Shown here piece after piece: positions 6,921 to 14,890 of a stretch of 41,431 bases of DNA. The stretch is taken from NCBI RefSeq assembly GCF_000308795.1, contig NZ_BAGK01000009.1, forward strand, positions 1-41,431, given 5' to 3'. Position 1 is the first letter of the stretch; every line of letters starts with the position of its first letter. Below the pieces are notes generated by a model, which worked only from the letters and a program-made list of their open reading frames with translations, did no database searches and was not told the origin of the DNA. The DNA comes from Nocardia thailandica NBRC 100428. Its GTDB lineage: Bacteria > Actinomycetota > Actinomycetes > Mycobacteriales > Mycobacteriaceae. The translations under genes and the position numbers were made by a program.

Positions 6921-7927
6921 CCGCCGCGGCCGTGGCGCTGCGCGCCCTGCCCACCCCGCGCGGCGACCTCTCCGCCGCCACGACCGAGGTCCTGCGGCGG
7001 CCGCCGGGATCCCCGCTGCCCGCGGTGCCGCCCGGCCGGGACTGCGACGAGGACCTGCTGCTGGCCCTGCACACCTGCTACGAACTGCACTACCACGGTT
7101 TCGCCGACGTGGACGAGGCCTGGGAATGGGACCCGGGCCTGCTCGCCTGGCGCGCCGCCCTCGAGGCGGTGCTGCTCGACGACCTGCGCGGCAACGTCGC
7201 GGGCGGCACCGACGTGCACGGCGAACTCGACCGCCTGCTGTCCGCGCCGCGCGACCAGCCCGACATCGCCGGTTTCCTCGGCGAGGAGGGCACCCCCGAC
7301 CAGCTGCGCGAATACTTCGTCCACCGGTCGATCTACCACCACATCGAGGCCGACCCCTACGCCTGGGTCATCCCGCGCCTGCGCGGTGAGGCCAAGGCCG
7401 CGCTCGTCGCGGTGGAGTACGACGAGTTCGGCGCGGGTCGCGGCGAGCGGGTGCACGCCCGCCTCTACGCGGACCTGCTGACCGGCGCCGGGCTCGACCC
7501 CGGCTACCTGCACTATCTCGACGCGGTCGGAGCGCCGATGCTGGCCCTGGTCGACATGATGTCGCTGTTCGGGCTGCACCGCGCGCGGCGCGCGGCCACC
7601 GTCGGCCACTTCGCCTCGGTGGAGATCAGCTCCTCCCCGGCCTCGCGCCGCCTGGTCGAGGTCATCCGCAAGCTGCTGCCGCACCCGGACTGCGTGCGGT
7701 TCTACACCGAACACGTCGAGGCCGACGCGGTGCACGAGCAGGTGATGCGCCACGGGGTCCTCGACAGCCTGCTCGCCGAGGACCCCGCGCACGCCGAGGG
7801 CATCGTGTTCGGGATCCAGGCCACCGACCTGCTGGAGAGCCGGTTCACCGACCACGTCCTGCACGCCTGGCGGCACGGCCGCAGCTCCCTACGCGCCCCG
7901 CTGTCGCCCGACGCCGAAGGGAGTTGA
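6917..7927 (+). CDS. Iron-containing redox enzyme, haem-oxygenase-like diiron family
   Basis: This 336-residue protein of the haem-oxygenase-like diiron oxidase/oxygenase group has candidate metal ligands in the expected helices: E56/H58/H60 in CYELHYHGF, E167/D169/E170 with H180 in VEYDEFGAGRGERVH, and E265/H266/D270/H273 in EHVEADAVH. Enzymes of this fold use O2 and two irons to oxidise or cleave fatty acids or amino acids. GTG at 6917 is chosen because it overlaps the CDGSH stop as GTGA; an in-frame start further upstream would run 126 bases into the CDGSH gene. A PLP decarboxylase follows two bases after the stop, so the substrate or product may be an amino acid or amine (inference). Confidence 0.85.
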   Translation: MTAAAVALRALPTPRGDLSAATTEVLRRPPGSPLPAVPPGRDCDEDLLLALHTCYELHYHGFADVDEAWEWDPGLLAWRAALEAVLLDDLRGNVAGGTDVHGELDRLLSAPRDQPDIAGFLGEEGTPDQLREYFVHRSIYHHIEADPYAWVIPRLRGEAKAALVAVEYDEFGAGRGERVHARLYADLLTGAGLDPGYLHYLDAVGAPMLALVDMMSLFGLHRARRAATVGHFASVEISSSPASRRLVEVIRKLLPHPDCVRFYTEHVEADAVHEQVMRHGVLDSLLAEDPAHAEGIVFGIQATDLLESRFTDHVLHAWRHGRSSLRAPLSPDAEGS

Positions 7928-7929
7928 CC

Positions 7930-9393
7930 ATGGATCACAGCGCCGCCCCGGTCGTTTCGGCCGTGGCCGAGTACCGCAAGCTCGGCCGCTACGGATTCAC
8001 CCCGCCCGGACACCGGCAGGGCCGCGGCGCCGACGAGCGGGTGCTGTCGGCGCTGGGCCGTGACGTGTTCGCCGCCGACATCCTGGCCTCTCCCGGCATG
8101 GACGACCGGCGCGCGCTCGGCGGCCACTTGGCCCACGCCGAGGAGCTGATGGCCGACGCGGTCGGCGCCGAGGCCGCGTTCTTCTCCACCTGCGGCAGCT
8201 CGCTGTCGGTGAAGGCGGCCATGATGGCCGTCGCCGGGCACGACGGCAGCCTGCTGGTGGCCCGCGACAGCCACAAGTCGATCGTGGCCGGGCTGATCTT
8301 CGCCGGGGTGAGCCCGCGCTGGATCCCGCCGCGCTGGGACGCCGAACGGCACTTCTCCCATCCGCCGTCGCCCGAGCAGGTCGAGCGGGCCTGGCGGGAC
8401 AACCCGGACGCCGCGGGCGCGCTGATCGTCAGCCCGAGCCCCTACGGCACCTGCGCCGACCTGCGCGGCATCGCGGAGGTCTGTCACGCCCGCGGCAAGC
8501 CCCTGATCGTGGACGAGGCGTGGGGCGCGCACCTGCCGTTCCACCCGGACCTGCCGACCTGGGCGATGGACGTCGGCGCCGACGTGTGCGTGGTCAGCGT
8601 GCACAAGATGGGCGCGGGCTTCGAGCAGGGCTCGGTCTTCCACCTCCAGGGCGACCTGGTCGACCCGGTGCGCCTGCGCGCCTGCGCGGACCTGCTCATG
8701 ACCACCAGCCCGAACGTGCTGCTCTACGCGGCGCTGGACGGCTGGCGCAGGCAGATGGCCGAACACGGCCACGAGCTGCTCGACGACGCGCTGAACCTGG
8801 CCCGGCGCACCCGCGCGGCGCTCGGCGAGATCCCCGGGTTCGCCGTCCAGCACGACGAGCTGCTCGGCGTCGAGGCGTCCCACGATCTGGACCTGCTGCA
8901 GATCCTCGTCGACGTCTCGGGGACCGGCGCCGGTGGCTACGCCATCGCCGACTGGCTGCGCGAACACCGCTACCTCGACCTCGGCCTCACCGATCACCGC
9001 CGCATCCTGGCCACGATGTCCATGGCCGACGACGCTTCGACCACCGACCGGCTGCTCGAGGGGCTCGCCGCCTGGCGGGCCTCGGTCACCGATCCCGAGC
9101 CACCGCGCATCGACCTGCCCGACCCCTCCGACCTGCAGCTCGAGACCGTCATGGAACCGCGCCTCGCCTTCTTCGCCGACTCCGAACCCGTGCCGACCGA
9201 ACGCGCGGCGGGCCGGATCGCGGCCGAGCAGCTCACCCCCTACCCGCCCGGCATCCCCGCCGTCGTGCCGGGCGAGCGGATCAGCGCCGGAGTCGTGGAC
9301 TACCTGCGCTCCGGCGTCGCCGCCGGACTGAACGTCCCCGACGCGGCCGACACCGGCCTGCGCACCATCCGTGTCGTCGCCGACGGCACCTGA
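7930..9393 (+). CDS. Orn/Lys/Arg decarboxylase-type PLP enzyme
   Basis: This 487-residue fold-type I PLP enzyme is of the short Orn/Lys/Arg decarboxylase group. Marks are GHRQGRG near the start, the cofactor-stacking histidine in RDSHKSI (H115), the aspartate in LIVDEAWGAHLPF (D195) and the PLP lysine K226 in SVHKMGAG. Typical reactions are decarboxylation of arginine, lysine or ornithine to the amine. ATG 7930 has GAAGGGAG six bases upstream; an in-frame TTG at 7924 overlaps that site. It sits directly between the diiron enzyme and the flavodoxin-like reductase, so it probably supplies or consumes the diiron enzyme's substrate. The exact amino acid cannot be read. Confidence 0.88.
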   Translation: MDHSAAPVVSAVAEYRKLGRYGFTPPGHRQGRGADERVLSALGRDVFAADILASPGMDDRRALGGHLAHAEELMADAVGAEAAFFSTCGSSLSVKAAMMAVAGHDGSLLVARDSHKSIVAGLIFAGVSPRWIPPRWDAERHFSHPPSPEQVERAWRDNPDAAGALIVSPSPYGTCADLRGIAEVCHARGKPLIVDEAWGAHLPFHPDLPTWAMDVGADVCVVSVHKMGAGFEQGSVFHLQGDLVDPVRLRACADLLMTTSPNVLLYAALDGWRRQMAEHGHELLDDALNLARRTRAALGEIPGFAVQHDELLGVEASHDLDLLQILVDVSGTGAGGYAIADWLREHRYLDLGLTDHRRILATMSMADDASTTDRLLEGLAAWRASVTDPEPPRIDLPDPSDLQLETVMEPRLAFFADSEPVPTERAAGRIAAEQLTPYPPGIPAVVPGERISAGVVDYLRSGVAAGLNVPDAADTGLRTIRVVADGT

Positions 9394-9409
9394 CCGAAAG
9401 GACCCGCTC

Positions 9410-10036
9410 ATGGCCGACACCGATCAGGCTCCCCTGCGGGCGCTCGCTCTGGTCTGCACCCTCAAGTCCTCGCCCCAGGCCTCCAGCAGCGCGCTGATGG
9501 CCACGCAGGTCCTCGACGAGCTGGCCCGCCACGGCGTGCGGGGCGACACCGTGCGCGTTCCCGACCACACCGTGCTGCCCGGCATCTCGGCCGACGAGGG
9601 CGCGGGCGACGAGTGGCCGCAGATCCGCCGTCGGATCGCCGACGCCGACATCGTGCTGCTGGCGACACCGACCTGGCTGGGTCACCTGTCCTCGGTGGCG
9701 CAGCGCGTCCTCGAGCGGCTCGACGCCGAACTGTCCGAGACCGACGACCAGGGCAGGCCCGCGATGGTCGGCAAGGTCGGCATCGCCGCGATCGTCGGCA
9801 ACGAGGACGGCGCGCACAAGATCGCCGCCGACACCTTCCAGGCCCTCGACGACGTCGGTTTCACCATCCCGGCCCAGGGGTGCACCTATTGGAACGGCGA
9901 GGCCATGGGCAAGGTCGACTACAAGGACCTCGACCGCACGCCCGACGCCGTCGCCACCACCACCCGCACCCTGGCGCGCAACGCCGCCCACCTGGCGCAG
10001 CTGCTGCGGGAACGCAACTACCCGCCCTACGAGTGA
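9410..10036 (+). CDS. Flavodoxin-family NAD(P)H-dependent FMN reductase
   Basis: This 208-residue flavodoxin-like protein begins a first strand with LRALALVCTLKSSPQASSS, the phosphate-binding loop for FMN. The second FMN-contact region is LLATPTWLGHLSSVAQRVLERLD and the third is VGKVGIAAIVGNEDGAHK. Family members reduce FMN or quinones with NAD(P)H. ATG 9410 has GAAAGGA about nine bases upstream and lies 16 bases after the decarboxylase stop. As last gene of the operon it could deliver electrons through the CDGSH protein to the diiron enzyme, making a complete redox chain (inference). Confidence 0.88.
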   Translation: MADTDQAPLRALALVCTLKSSPQASSSALMATQVLDELARHGVRGDTVRVPDHTVLPGISADEGAGDEWPQIRRRIADADIVLLATPTWLGHLSSVAQRVLERLDAELSETDDQGRPAMVGKVGIAAIVGNEDGAHKIAADTFQALDDVGFTIPAQGCTYWNGEAMGKVDYKDLDRTPDAVATTTRTLARNAAHLAQLLRERNYPPYE

Positions 10037-10057
10037 GCCCGGGCCGGTGCGCCGCGG

Positions 10058-10083
10058 CGCGTGACGGCGGACGCCGTTGCGCG
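10058..10083. terminator. Weak hairpin between convergent genes
   Basis: A 12-bp stem with two G-T pairs and a two-base loop (CGCGTGACGGCG / CGCCGTTGCGCG) lies between the end of the redox operon and the convergent anti-sigma factor gene. There is no T-tract. Confidence 0.35.
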
Positions 10084-10097
10084 CCTTCGGCTTCGGG

Positions 10098-10586
10098 TCA
10101 CCGATCCGGGTGACCGGCGCGGCGGCGGCCGAACACCACCTCGACCGGATGGCCCGCCACCGCGGCGTCGTAGGGATGATTGCGCACCGTCAGGTGATCG
10201 GTGATGGCGCGCAGGATGTGCCAGGAGAAGCCGGCTTCGTCGAGGGGATCGTCGACCTCGACGACGGTGTGCAGGCGCACCGTGATGCCCTCGGCGTCGG
10301 CGTCGAACTCGCATCCCAGCACCGAATCGCGCACCGCCGAGGAGATCAGCCGGGTCGCCACCTCGTCGAGGGCCACCCGCAGGTCGACGACCGCGTCGAG
10401 CGGGAAATCGGTGACCAGGGCGACGGTTTCGCCGACCGCCCGCAGCATGAGCAGCTGCCGGAACTCGGCGTCGACGGACACCGCGACCCGGCTGTGGTGC
10501 AACCGCGGCCCGCCCGCCGCGCCCACGAACCGCAGCGGTGGCACGCCGTCGCCGGCCGGCCCGTGCTCCGGATGCCGTGTCGTCAT
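10098..10586 (-). CDS. rsbW: Anti-sigma factor, RsbW/UsfX type
   Basis: This 162-residue protein has a single HATPase-like domain. AVVDLRVALDEVATRLISSA (about 79-98) and AGFSWHILRAITDHL correspond closely to the matching segments of mycobacterial UsfX (RsbW), the SigF anti-sigma factor. UsfX-type proteins bind SigF and release it through anti-anti-sigma factors. ATG 10586 has GGAGGAAC at good spacing. A consensus SigF promoter (GTTT-N15-GGGTAT) lies 46 bases upstream, giving the usual autoregulation. In mycobacteria this gene lies next to sigF; here the sigma gene is 10 kb away with stress genes between. No anti-anti-sigma gene is seen in the window. Confidence 0.8.
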   Translation of the reverse strand: MTTRHPEHGPAGDGVPPLRFVGAAGGPRLHHSRVAVSVDAEFRQLLMLRAVGETVALVTDFPLDAVVDLRVALDEVATRLISSAVRDSVLGCEFDADAEGITVRLHTVVEVDDPLDEAGFSWHILRAITDHLTVRNHPYDAAVAGHPVEVVFGRRRAGHPDR

Positions 10587-10631
10587 ACCGTTCCTCCGCC
10601 CGCGGATCGCCGAGGTCCTTCCTGGGGGCGC

Positions 10632-10656
10632 ATACCCGAGCCCCCCGCGGCGAAAC
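10632..10656 (-). promoter_or_regulatory. SigF-type promoter of the anti-sigma gene (GTTT-N15-GGGTAT)
   Basis: Minus strand: GTTT at 10656-10653, exactly 15 bases, GGGTAT at 10637-10632. This is an exact match to the mycobacterial SigF consensus. The predicted transcript starts about 40 bases before the ATG at 10586. Confidence 0.75.
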
Positions 10657-10665
10657 GGCGCCCGC

Positions 10666-11136
10666 TCACCGGCGCCGGACCGGCACGCCGACCCACACAC
10701 CGAGGAACAGCAGCGCCCCGACGACCCCCGCCGCGATCCCGACGACGGTGCCCGCGACGACGTCGAAGATGAGGATCGTCAGCCCGACCAAAGCGATGCC
10801 CAGCAGCGCCAGCCCCGCGATGGCCGAGCGGTGCGCGGTGGCCACCAGCGTCTCGAGGCGATGGCGGCGGAACAGGATCCGGTGCGCGGCGACCGGGCCG
10901 ACGAGCAGCGCGGTCGCCGCGATGGAGGCCGAGACCACCACCAGGTAGAGCACCCGCAGCGGGGTGTCGAGCGAGTTGAACCGGGCCTGGAACGGCAGGG
11001 TCAGCAGGAAGCCGGTCAGCACCTGCACCCCGGTCTGCACGACGCGCAGCTCCTGCAGCAGCCCCGCCCAGTTGCGGTCGAGGCGCTGGGTCTCGTTCTC
11101 GCCCCGAACCCGCAGGTTCCAGGCGTCGTCGTGCAT
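10666..11136 (-). CDS. DUF6328 family membrane protein
   Basis: This 156-residue protein has four hydrophobic segments (about residues 37-52, 60-82, 103-122 and 127-150). Typical family features are the N-terminal RLDRNWAGLLQELRVVQTGVQ and LPFQARF, and VAAHRILFRRHRLETLV in the central loop. The function of this family is unknown. ATG 11136 has TAGGAGG nine bases upstream, and the gene starts 12 bases after the TPP enzyme stop, so the two form an operon. It ends ten bases before the -35 box of the anti-sigma promoter. Confidence 0.8.
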   Translation of the reverse strand: MHDDAWNLRVRGENETQRLDRNWAGLLQELRVVQTGVQVLTGFLLTLPFQARFNSLDTPLRVLYLVVVSASIAATALLVGPVAAHRILFRRHRLETLVATAHRSAIAGLALLGIALVGLTILIFDVVAGTVVGIAAGVVGALLFLGVWVGVPVRRR

Positions 11137-11148
11137 GACGGTGGCCTC

Positions 11149-12933
11149 CTAGCGGTGGAAGAACTCCTGGATCTTGGTCTGTGCCCCCTGCACGAGCACG
11201 TGCCAGGCCTCGGGATCGCCCCGCAGCATCGCCGCGGCGGTCTTCTCGATCTGGTCGCGGGTCGCGTGCGGTGGGATCGGCGGGACTCCGGGGTCGCAGC
11301 GCACGTCCAGCAGCACCGGTCCGTCGGCGGCCAGGGCGCGTTCCCAGGCGGGCCCCAGATCCTCGGGCCGGTCGACCGCGATCGCGCCGAGCCCGGCGAC
11401 CCGGGCCAGCTCCGCGTAGGAGACGTCCGGAAGATCCTGGGAATCGGGGAATTTCGGGGCACCGCCCATGGCGCGCAGCTCCCAGGTGACCTGGTTGAGG
11501 TCGTTGTTGTGGAACACGCACACCACCAGCCGCGGGTCGCTCCAGCGCTGCTGGTAGCGCCGGATGGTCAGCAGCTCGCCCAGCCCGTTCATCTGCATGG
11601 CGCCGTCACCGGCCAGCGCGATCACCGGCCGGTCCGGGTGGGCGAACTTCGCGCCGATCGCGTACGGCACCGCCGAACCCATCGAGGCCAGCGTGCCCGA
11701 CAGCGACCCGCGCATCCCGTGCCGCAACCGCAGGCACCGCGCGTACCAGGTCGTCGAGGACCCCGAGTCCGCGGTGACGATCGCGCCCTCGGGCAGCCGC
11801 CGCGACAGCTCCCAGACCACCCGCATCGGATTGACCGGGTCGGCGTCGAGCATCGCCTGCCGCTCGATCGTCTCCCACCAGTGCGCCACGTTGTCCTCGA
11901 CGGTCTCCCGCCAGGCCGGATCGCGGTCCGGGGAGACGCGCGCGGTCAGGGCCGCCACCGTCGCCGCGGCGTCGCCGACGAGATTCACCTCGGTCGGGTA
12001 GCGCATGCCGATCCGGGTTCCGTCGCAGTCGATCTGCACCCCGCGCGCCGAGCCCGGCTCGGGCAGGAACTGGGTGTAGGGGAAGTTCGAGCCGACGATC
12101 AGCAGCGCGTCGCAGTCGCGCATGAGTTCGTAGCTGGGCCGGGTGCCGAGCAATCCGATCGCGCCGGTGACGTAGGGCAGATCGTCGGGCAGCACGTCCT
12201 TGCCGAGCAGCGCCTTGGCCACACCCGCGCCCAGCCGCTCGGCCAGCGCGGCGACCTCGTCGGCGGCGCCCCGGGCGCCCTGCCCGACGAGGATCGCCGG
12301 GCGGCGCGCGCCGTCGAGAAGCTCGGCGGCGGCCGCGATCTCGTCACTGGGCGGCAGCAGGCGCGGGGCGTGTACGCCGTCGGGGCCGCTGGATCCCACG
12401 CGCCCGAAGCCGGTCTCCGGCGGCCGGAACTGTTCGTGCTGCACGTCGTTGGGCACGATGACCACGGTCGGGGCGCGCCGCGTGCGCGCGACCCGGATCG
12501 CGCGGTCGAGGGCGGCGGGCAGTTGCTCGGGCACGTCGACCTCGACCAGGTAGGCCGAGGCCACGTCCTTGAACAGGCCCTGCAGGTCGACCTCCTGCTG
12601 GAAGTCGACGCCGCGGGCGCTGCGCGCGGTCTGCCCGACCAGCGCCAGCACCGGCACGTGGTCGAGTTTCGCGTCGTAGAGTCCGTTGAGCAGGTGGATG
12701 GCGCCGGGACCCGAGGTCGCCGCGCAGACGCCGAGGCCGCCGCCGAATTTCGCGTAACCGGTCGCGGCGAAGGCCGCCATCTCCTCGTGCCGGGTCTGGA
12801 CGAAGGCAAGCCCGTCGGCCCGGCCGAACGCCGCCACCAGCCCGCCGATGCCGTCCCCGGGATACCCGAAGACCTGCTCGACGCCCCATTCGCGAAGCCT
12901 GGCGACGATATGGTCGCCCACCTCGATTCCCAT
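11149..12933 (-). CDS. Thiamine pyrophosphate enzyme, pyruvate oxidase/dehydrogenase (PoxB)-like
   Basis: This 594-residue, three-domain TPP enzyme starts with GDHIVARLREWGVEQVFGYPGDGIGG, carries the TPP-activating glutamate in RHEEMAAFAATGYAK (about residue 51), and has the TPP-binding GDGAMQMNGLGELLTIRRY followed by NNDLNQVTW. The overall pattern matches PoxB-like enzymes that decarboxylate pyruvate to acetate, but acetolactate synthase-like or other 2-oxo acid reactions cannot be excluded. ATG 12933 is supported by GGAGG five bases upstream; a much longer in-frame extension upstream has no such signal. DUF6328 follows in the same operon. No SigF-type box is found upstream. Confidence 0.88.
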   Translation of the reverse strand: MGIEVGDHIVARLREWGVEQVFGYPGDGIGGLVAAFGRADGLAFVQTRHEEMAAFAATGYAKFGGGLGVCAATSGPGAIHLLNGLYDAKLDHVPVLALVGQTARSARGVDFQQEVDLQGLFKDVASAYLVEVDVPEQLPAALDRAIRVARTRRAPTVVIVPNDVQHEQFRPPETGFGRVGSSGPDGVHAPRLLPPSDEIAAAAELLDGARRPAILVGQGARGAADEVAALAERLGAGVAKALLGKDVLPDDLPYVTGAIGLLGTRPSYELMRDCDALLIVGSNFPYTQFLPEPGSARGVQIDCDGTRIGMRYPTEVNLVGDAAATVAALTARVSPDRDPAWRETVEDNVAHWWETIERQAMLDADPVNPMRVVWELSRRLPEGAIVTADSGSSTTWYARCLRLRHGMRGSLSGTLASMGSAVPYAIGAKFAHPDRPVIALAGDGAMQMNGLGELLTIRRYQQRWSDPRLVVCVFHNNDLNQVTWELRAMGGAPKFPDSQDLPDVSYAELARVAGLGAIAVDRPEDLGPAWERALAADGPVLLDVRCDPGVPPIPPHATRDQIEKTAAAMLRGDPEAWHVLVQGAQTKIQEFFHR

Positions 12934-13236
12934 GGTCACCTCCGCGGTCGGCTTACCACCGGACCGGGCCGGACGTGTCCCGGCGACATCGTCGGCGTCG
13001 AGTCGCGTCCGGCGCGGTGCGACGGTTCCAGGTGTCGACACCCGCCGCCGATTCCGCGGCCGCGGTCCTCGGTGCCCGCTGCCGCCCGATCGGCGTGTCC
13101 CCCACAGCCCGGATATGCCCCGCCACACCCCGCCGAAACGATCATCGGCGTGCGAAATCCGGCCCGGTACGGCGGTGATTGACGCCCGGCCGCCCGGGTA
13201 GAGCGGTCCTGTGACCGCATCGCCAGGAGGTATCCG
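12934..13236. other. Divergent intergenic region
   Basis: About 300 bases separate the divergent TPP enzyme and nucleotidyltransferase genes. The plus side holds a SigF-type promoter at 13177-13201. For the minus-strand TPP gene I find only a poor box (TGGTAA near 12955) without a matching -35. No gene with a ribosome binding site is visible. Confidence 0.6.
13177..13201 (+). promoter_or_regulatory. SigF-type promoter of the nucleotidyltransferase-BON operon (GATT-N15-GGGTAG)
   Basis: GATT at 13177-13180, 15 bases, GGGTAG at 13196-13201, 35 bases before the ATG at 13237. The six bases GTGATTGA around the -35 recur at the promoter near 18257. Confidence 0.6.
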
Positions 13237-14058
13237 ATGAGCACCGACATCGACCGGCTGCTGCACACCCTGACACGGGTCGTGAACACCCTGCGCGACA
13301 CCGGTATCCCCTTCGCCGTGGCGGGCGGCTGCGCCGTCTACGCCCGCGGCGGCCCCGCGACCGACCACGACGTCGACCTGTTCGTGCGCCCGGGCGACGC
13401 GGCCCGCGCCCGTGGCGCGCTCGTGCGCGCGGGCCTGCGCGCCGCCGACCCGGTGGAGGACTGGCTGCTCAAGGCGTTCGACGGTGACATCCTCGTCGAC
13501 CTGATCTTCCGCACCAATCACCGCACCGTCGACGACGAACTGCTCGGCCGCGCGGAGCCGATGCGCATCGGCGCCGCGGCCGCGCCGGTGCTGTCGGCCA
13601 CCGACCTGCTCGTGGACCGGCTGATGGTGCTCGACGCGCACCGGCTCGACTTCGCCCGCCTGCTGCTCATCGCGCGGGCGCTGCGGGAACAGGTGGACTG
13701 GCCGACGGTGTTCGCCGAGACCGCGGGCTCGCCCTACGCGCGCGCGTTCCTCGGCCTCGTCACCGACCTCGGCATCTGCGCGGCGCCCGCGCCGCCCGCC
13801 CCGCCGGGACCGGAGCCACCGCAGTATGTCATCGCCAACCTGCGGCGCGTGTTCGCCGAGGACCCGCGCACCGCGACCCAGAGCGTGCACGTCACCGTGC
13901 GCGGCGACGTGCTGGTGCTGACCGGCGAGGTCGCCGACGAACACAGCCGCGCCGCGCTGGAGACCGTCCTGGCCGAACGGGTCGGGACGCTGCGCGTGCA
14001 CAACGACGTGCGGGTCTCGCGCCCGGCGGCGCCCGCGGGCCCGGAACTGCTGGGGTGA
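13237..14058 (+). CDS. Nucleotidyltransferase-fold protein fused to a BON domain
   Basis: This 273-residue protein has two modules. Residues 1-180 form a minimal nucleotidyltransferase fold: VAGGCAVYARGG (28-39), then DHDVDLFV with the metal-binding pair D45/D47, and a third acidic residue in ILVDLIF. After a Pro-rich linker (APAPPAPPGPEPP, about 182-195) comes a BON domain, residues 196-262, with VHVTVRGDVLVLTGEVADEHSRAA. BON domains bind lipids or hydrophobic ligands, and the nucleotidyltransferase part could modify RNA, protein or small molecules. ATG 13237 has AGGAGG eight bases upstream. It is the first gene of an operon with the phosphoesterase, seven bases downstream. Confidence 0.75.
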   Translation: MSTDIDRLLHTLTRVVNTLRDTGIPFAVAGGCAVYARGGPATDHDVDLFVRPGDAARARGALVRAGLRAADPVEDWLLKAFDGDILVDLIFRTNHRTVDDELLGRAEPMRIGAAAAPVLSATDLLVDRLMVLDAHRLDFARLLLIARALREQVDWPTVFAETAGSPYARAFLGLVTDLGICAAPAPPAPPGPEPPQYVIANLRRVFAEDPRTATQSVHVTVRGDVLVLTGEVADEHSRAALETVLAERVGTLRVHNDVRVSRPAAPAGPELLG

Positions 14059-14065
14059 GGCCGGC

Positions 14066-14887
14066 ATGCGTATCGCGGCGGTAGGAGATGTGCACCTGGG
14101 GGCGGACTCGCGGGGCAGCCTGCGACCGGAACTGGCCGACCTGCCCGCCCACGCCGACGTGCTGCTGCTCGCCGGCGACCTGACCCGGGTCGGCACCCTC
14201 GACGAGGCGCGGGTCGTGGCGGGCGAATTCACCGACCTCGGCGTCCCCGTCGTCGCCGTGCTCGGCAACCACGACTATCACACCGACCACGACGCCGAGA
14301 TCACCACGCTGCTGTCCGACCACGGCATCACCGTGCTCGAGGGCGACGCCACCACCGTCGCCGTGAACGGTCACACCCTCGGGATCGCGGGCACCAAGGG
14401 CTTCGGCGGCGGTTTCGCCGGCAAGTGCGCCAGCGCGTTCGGCGAACCGGAGATGCGCGAATTCGCCACCCACACCACCGAACTCGCCGACGCCCTGCAC
14501 ACCGCGCTGGCCGGCCTCGACACCGACGTGACCGTGGCACTGACCCACTACTCCCCCGTCTCGGACACCCTGCACGGCGAACCACCCGAGATCTACCCGT
14601 TCCTTGGGTCCTATCTACTCGGCGAGGCGATCGACGCCTGCGGGGTCGACCTCGCGGTGCACGGTCACGCGCACGCCGGCACCGAACGCGGCACCACACC
14701 CGGCGGCATCCGGGTCCGCAATGTGGCCCGCCCGGTGCTCGGCACCACCTACGCGGTCTACGAGCTGCGCCCGCGCGCGCATCGCGACGACCCGGCCACT
14801 GTTTGGCCCCCGCACTCCCGGGTAGGGACCGCACACGGGGGCGTGCACGCGCCCCCGGCCGAAACCGAGACCTACCCGAGGAGCTGA
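14066..14887 (+). CDS. Calcineurin-like metallophosphoesterase
   Basis: This 273-residue phosphoesterase has the dinuclear metal motifs in order: GDVHLG (D8, H10), LAGDLTRVG, LGNHDYH (about 71-77), LTHYSP and the final GHAHAG. Such enzymes cleave phosphomono- or diesters such as nucleotides or 2',3'-cyclic substrates. The last ~35 residues after YAVYELRPR are low-complexity and their codons overlap a SigF-type promoter for the next gene, so the C-terminus may be unconstrained. ATG 14066 lies seven bases after the upstream stop, within the same operon as the nucleotidyltransferase-BON gene. The substrate is unknown. Confidence 0.85.
   Translation: MRIAAVGDVHLGADSRGSLRPELADLPAHADVLLLAGDLTRVGTLDEARVVAGEFTDLGVPVVAVLGNHDYHTDHDAEITTLLSDHGITVLEGDATTVAVNGHTLGIAGTKGFGGGFAGKCASAFGEPEMREFATHTTELADALHTALAGLDTDVTVALTHYSPVSDTLHGEPPEIYPFLGSYLLGEAIDACGVDLAVHGHAHAGTERGTTPGGIRVRNVARPVLGTTYAVYELRPRAHRDDPATVWPPHSRVGTAHGGVHAPPAETETYPRS
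14801..14825 (+). promoter_or_regulatory. SigF-type promoter inside the phosphoesterase 3' end (GTTT-N15-GGGTAG)
   Basis: GTTT at 14801-14804, 15 bases, GGGTAG at 14820-14825. This consensus element is 66 bases before the ATG of the 76-residue protein at 14891 and lies within the upstream coding sequence. Confidence 0.65.
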
Positions 14888-14890
14888 ACG

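Noticed and set aside
12950..12958. TGGTAA-like box before the TPP enzyme gene as a SigF-type promoter
   Set aside because: It differs from GGGTA and lacks a GNNT at 14-16 bases, so I did not count it with the eight boxes.
10201..13182. A 993-codon plus-strand open frame
   Set aside because: Antisense to the anti-sigma, DUF6328 and TPP enzyme genes, all with motifs and ribosome binding sites. The frame has none and its product is Arg/His/Gly-rich.
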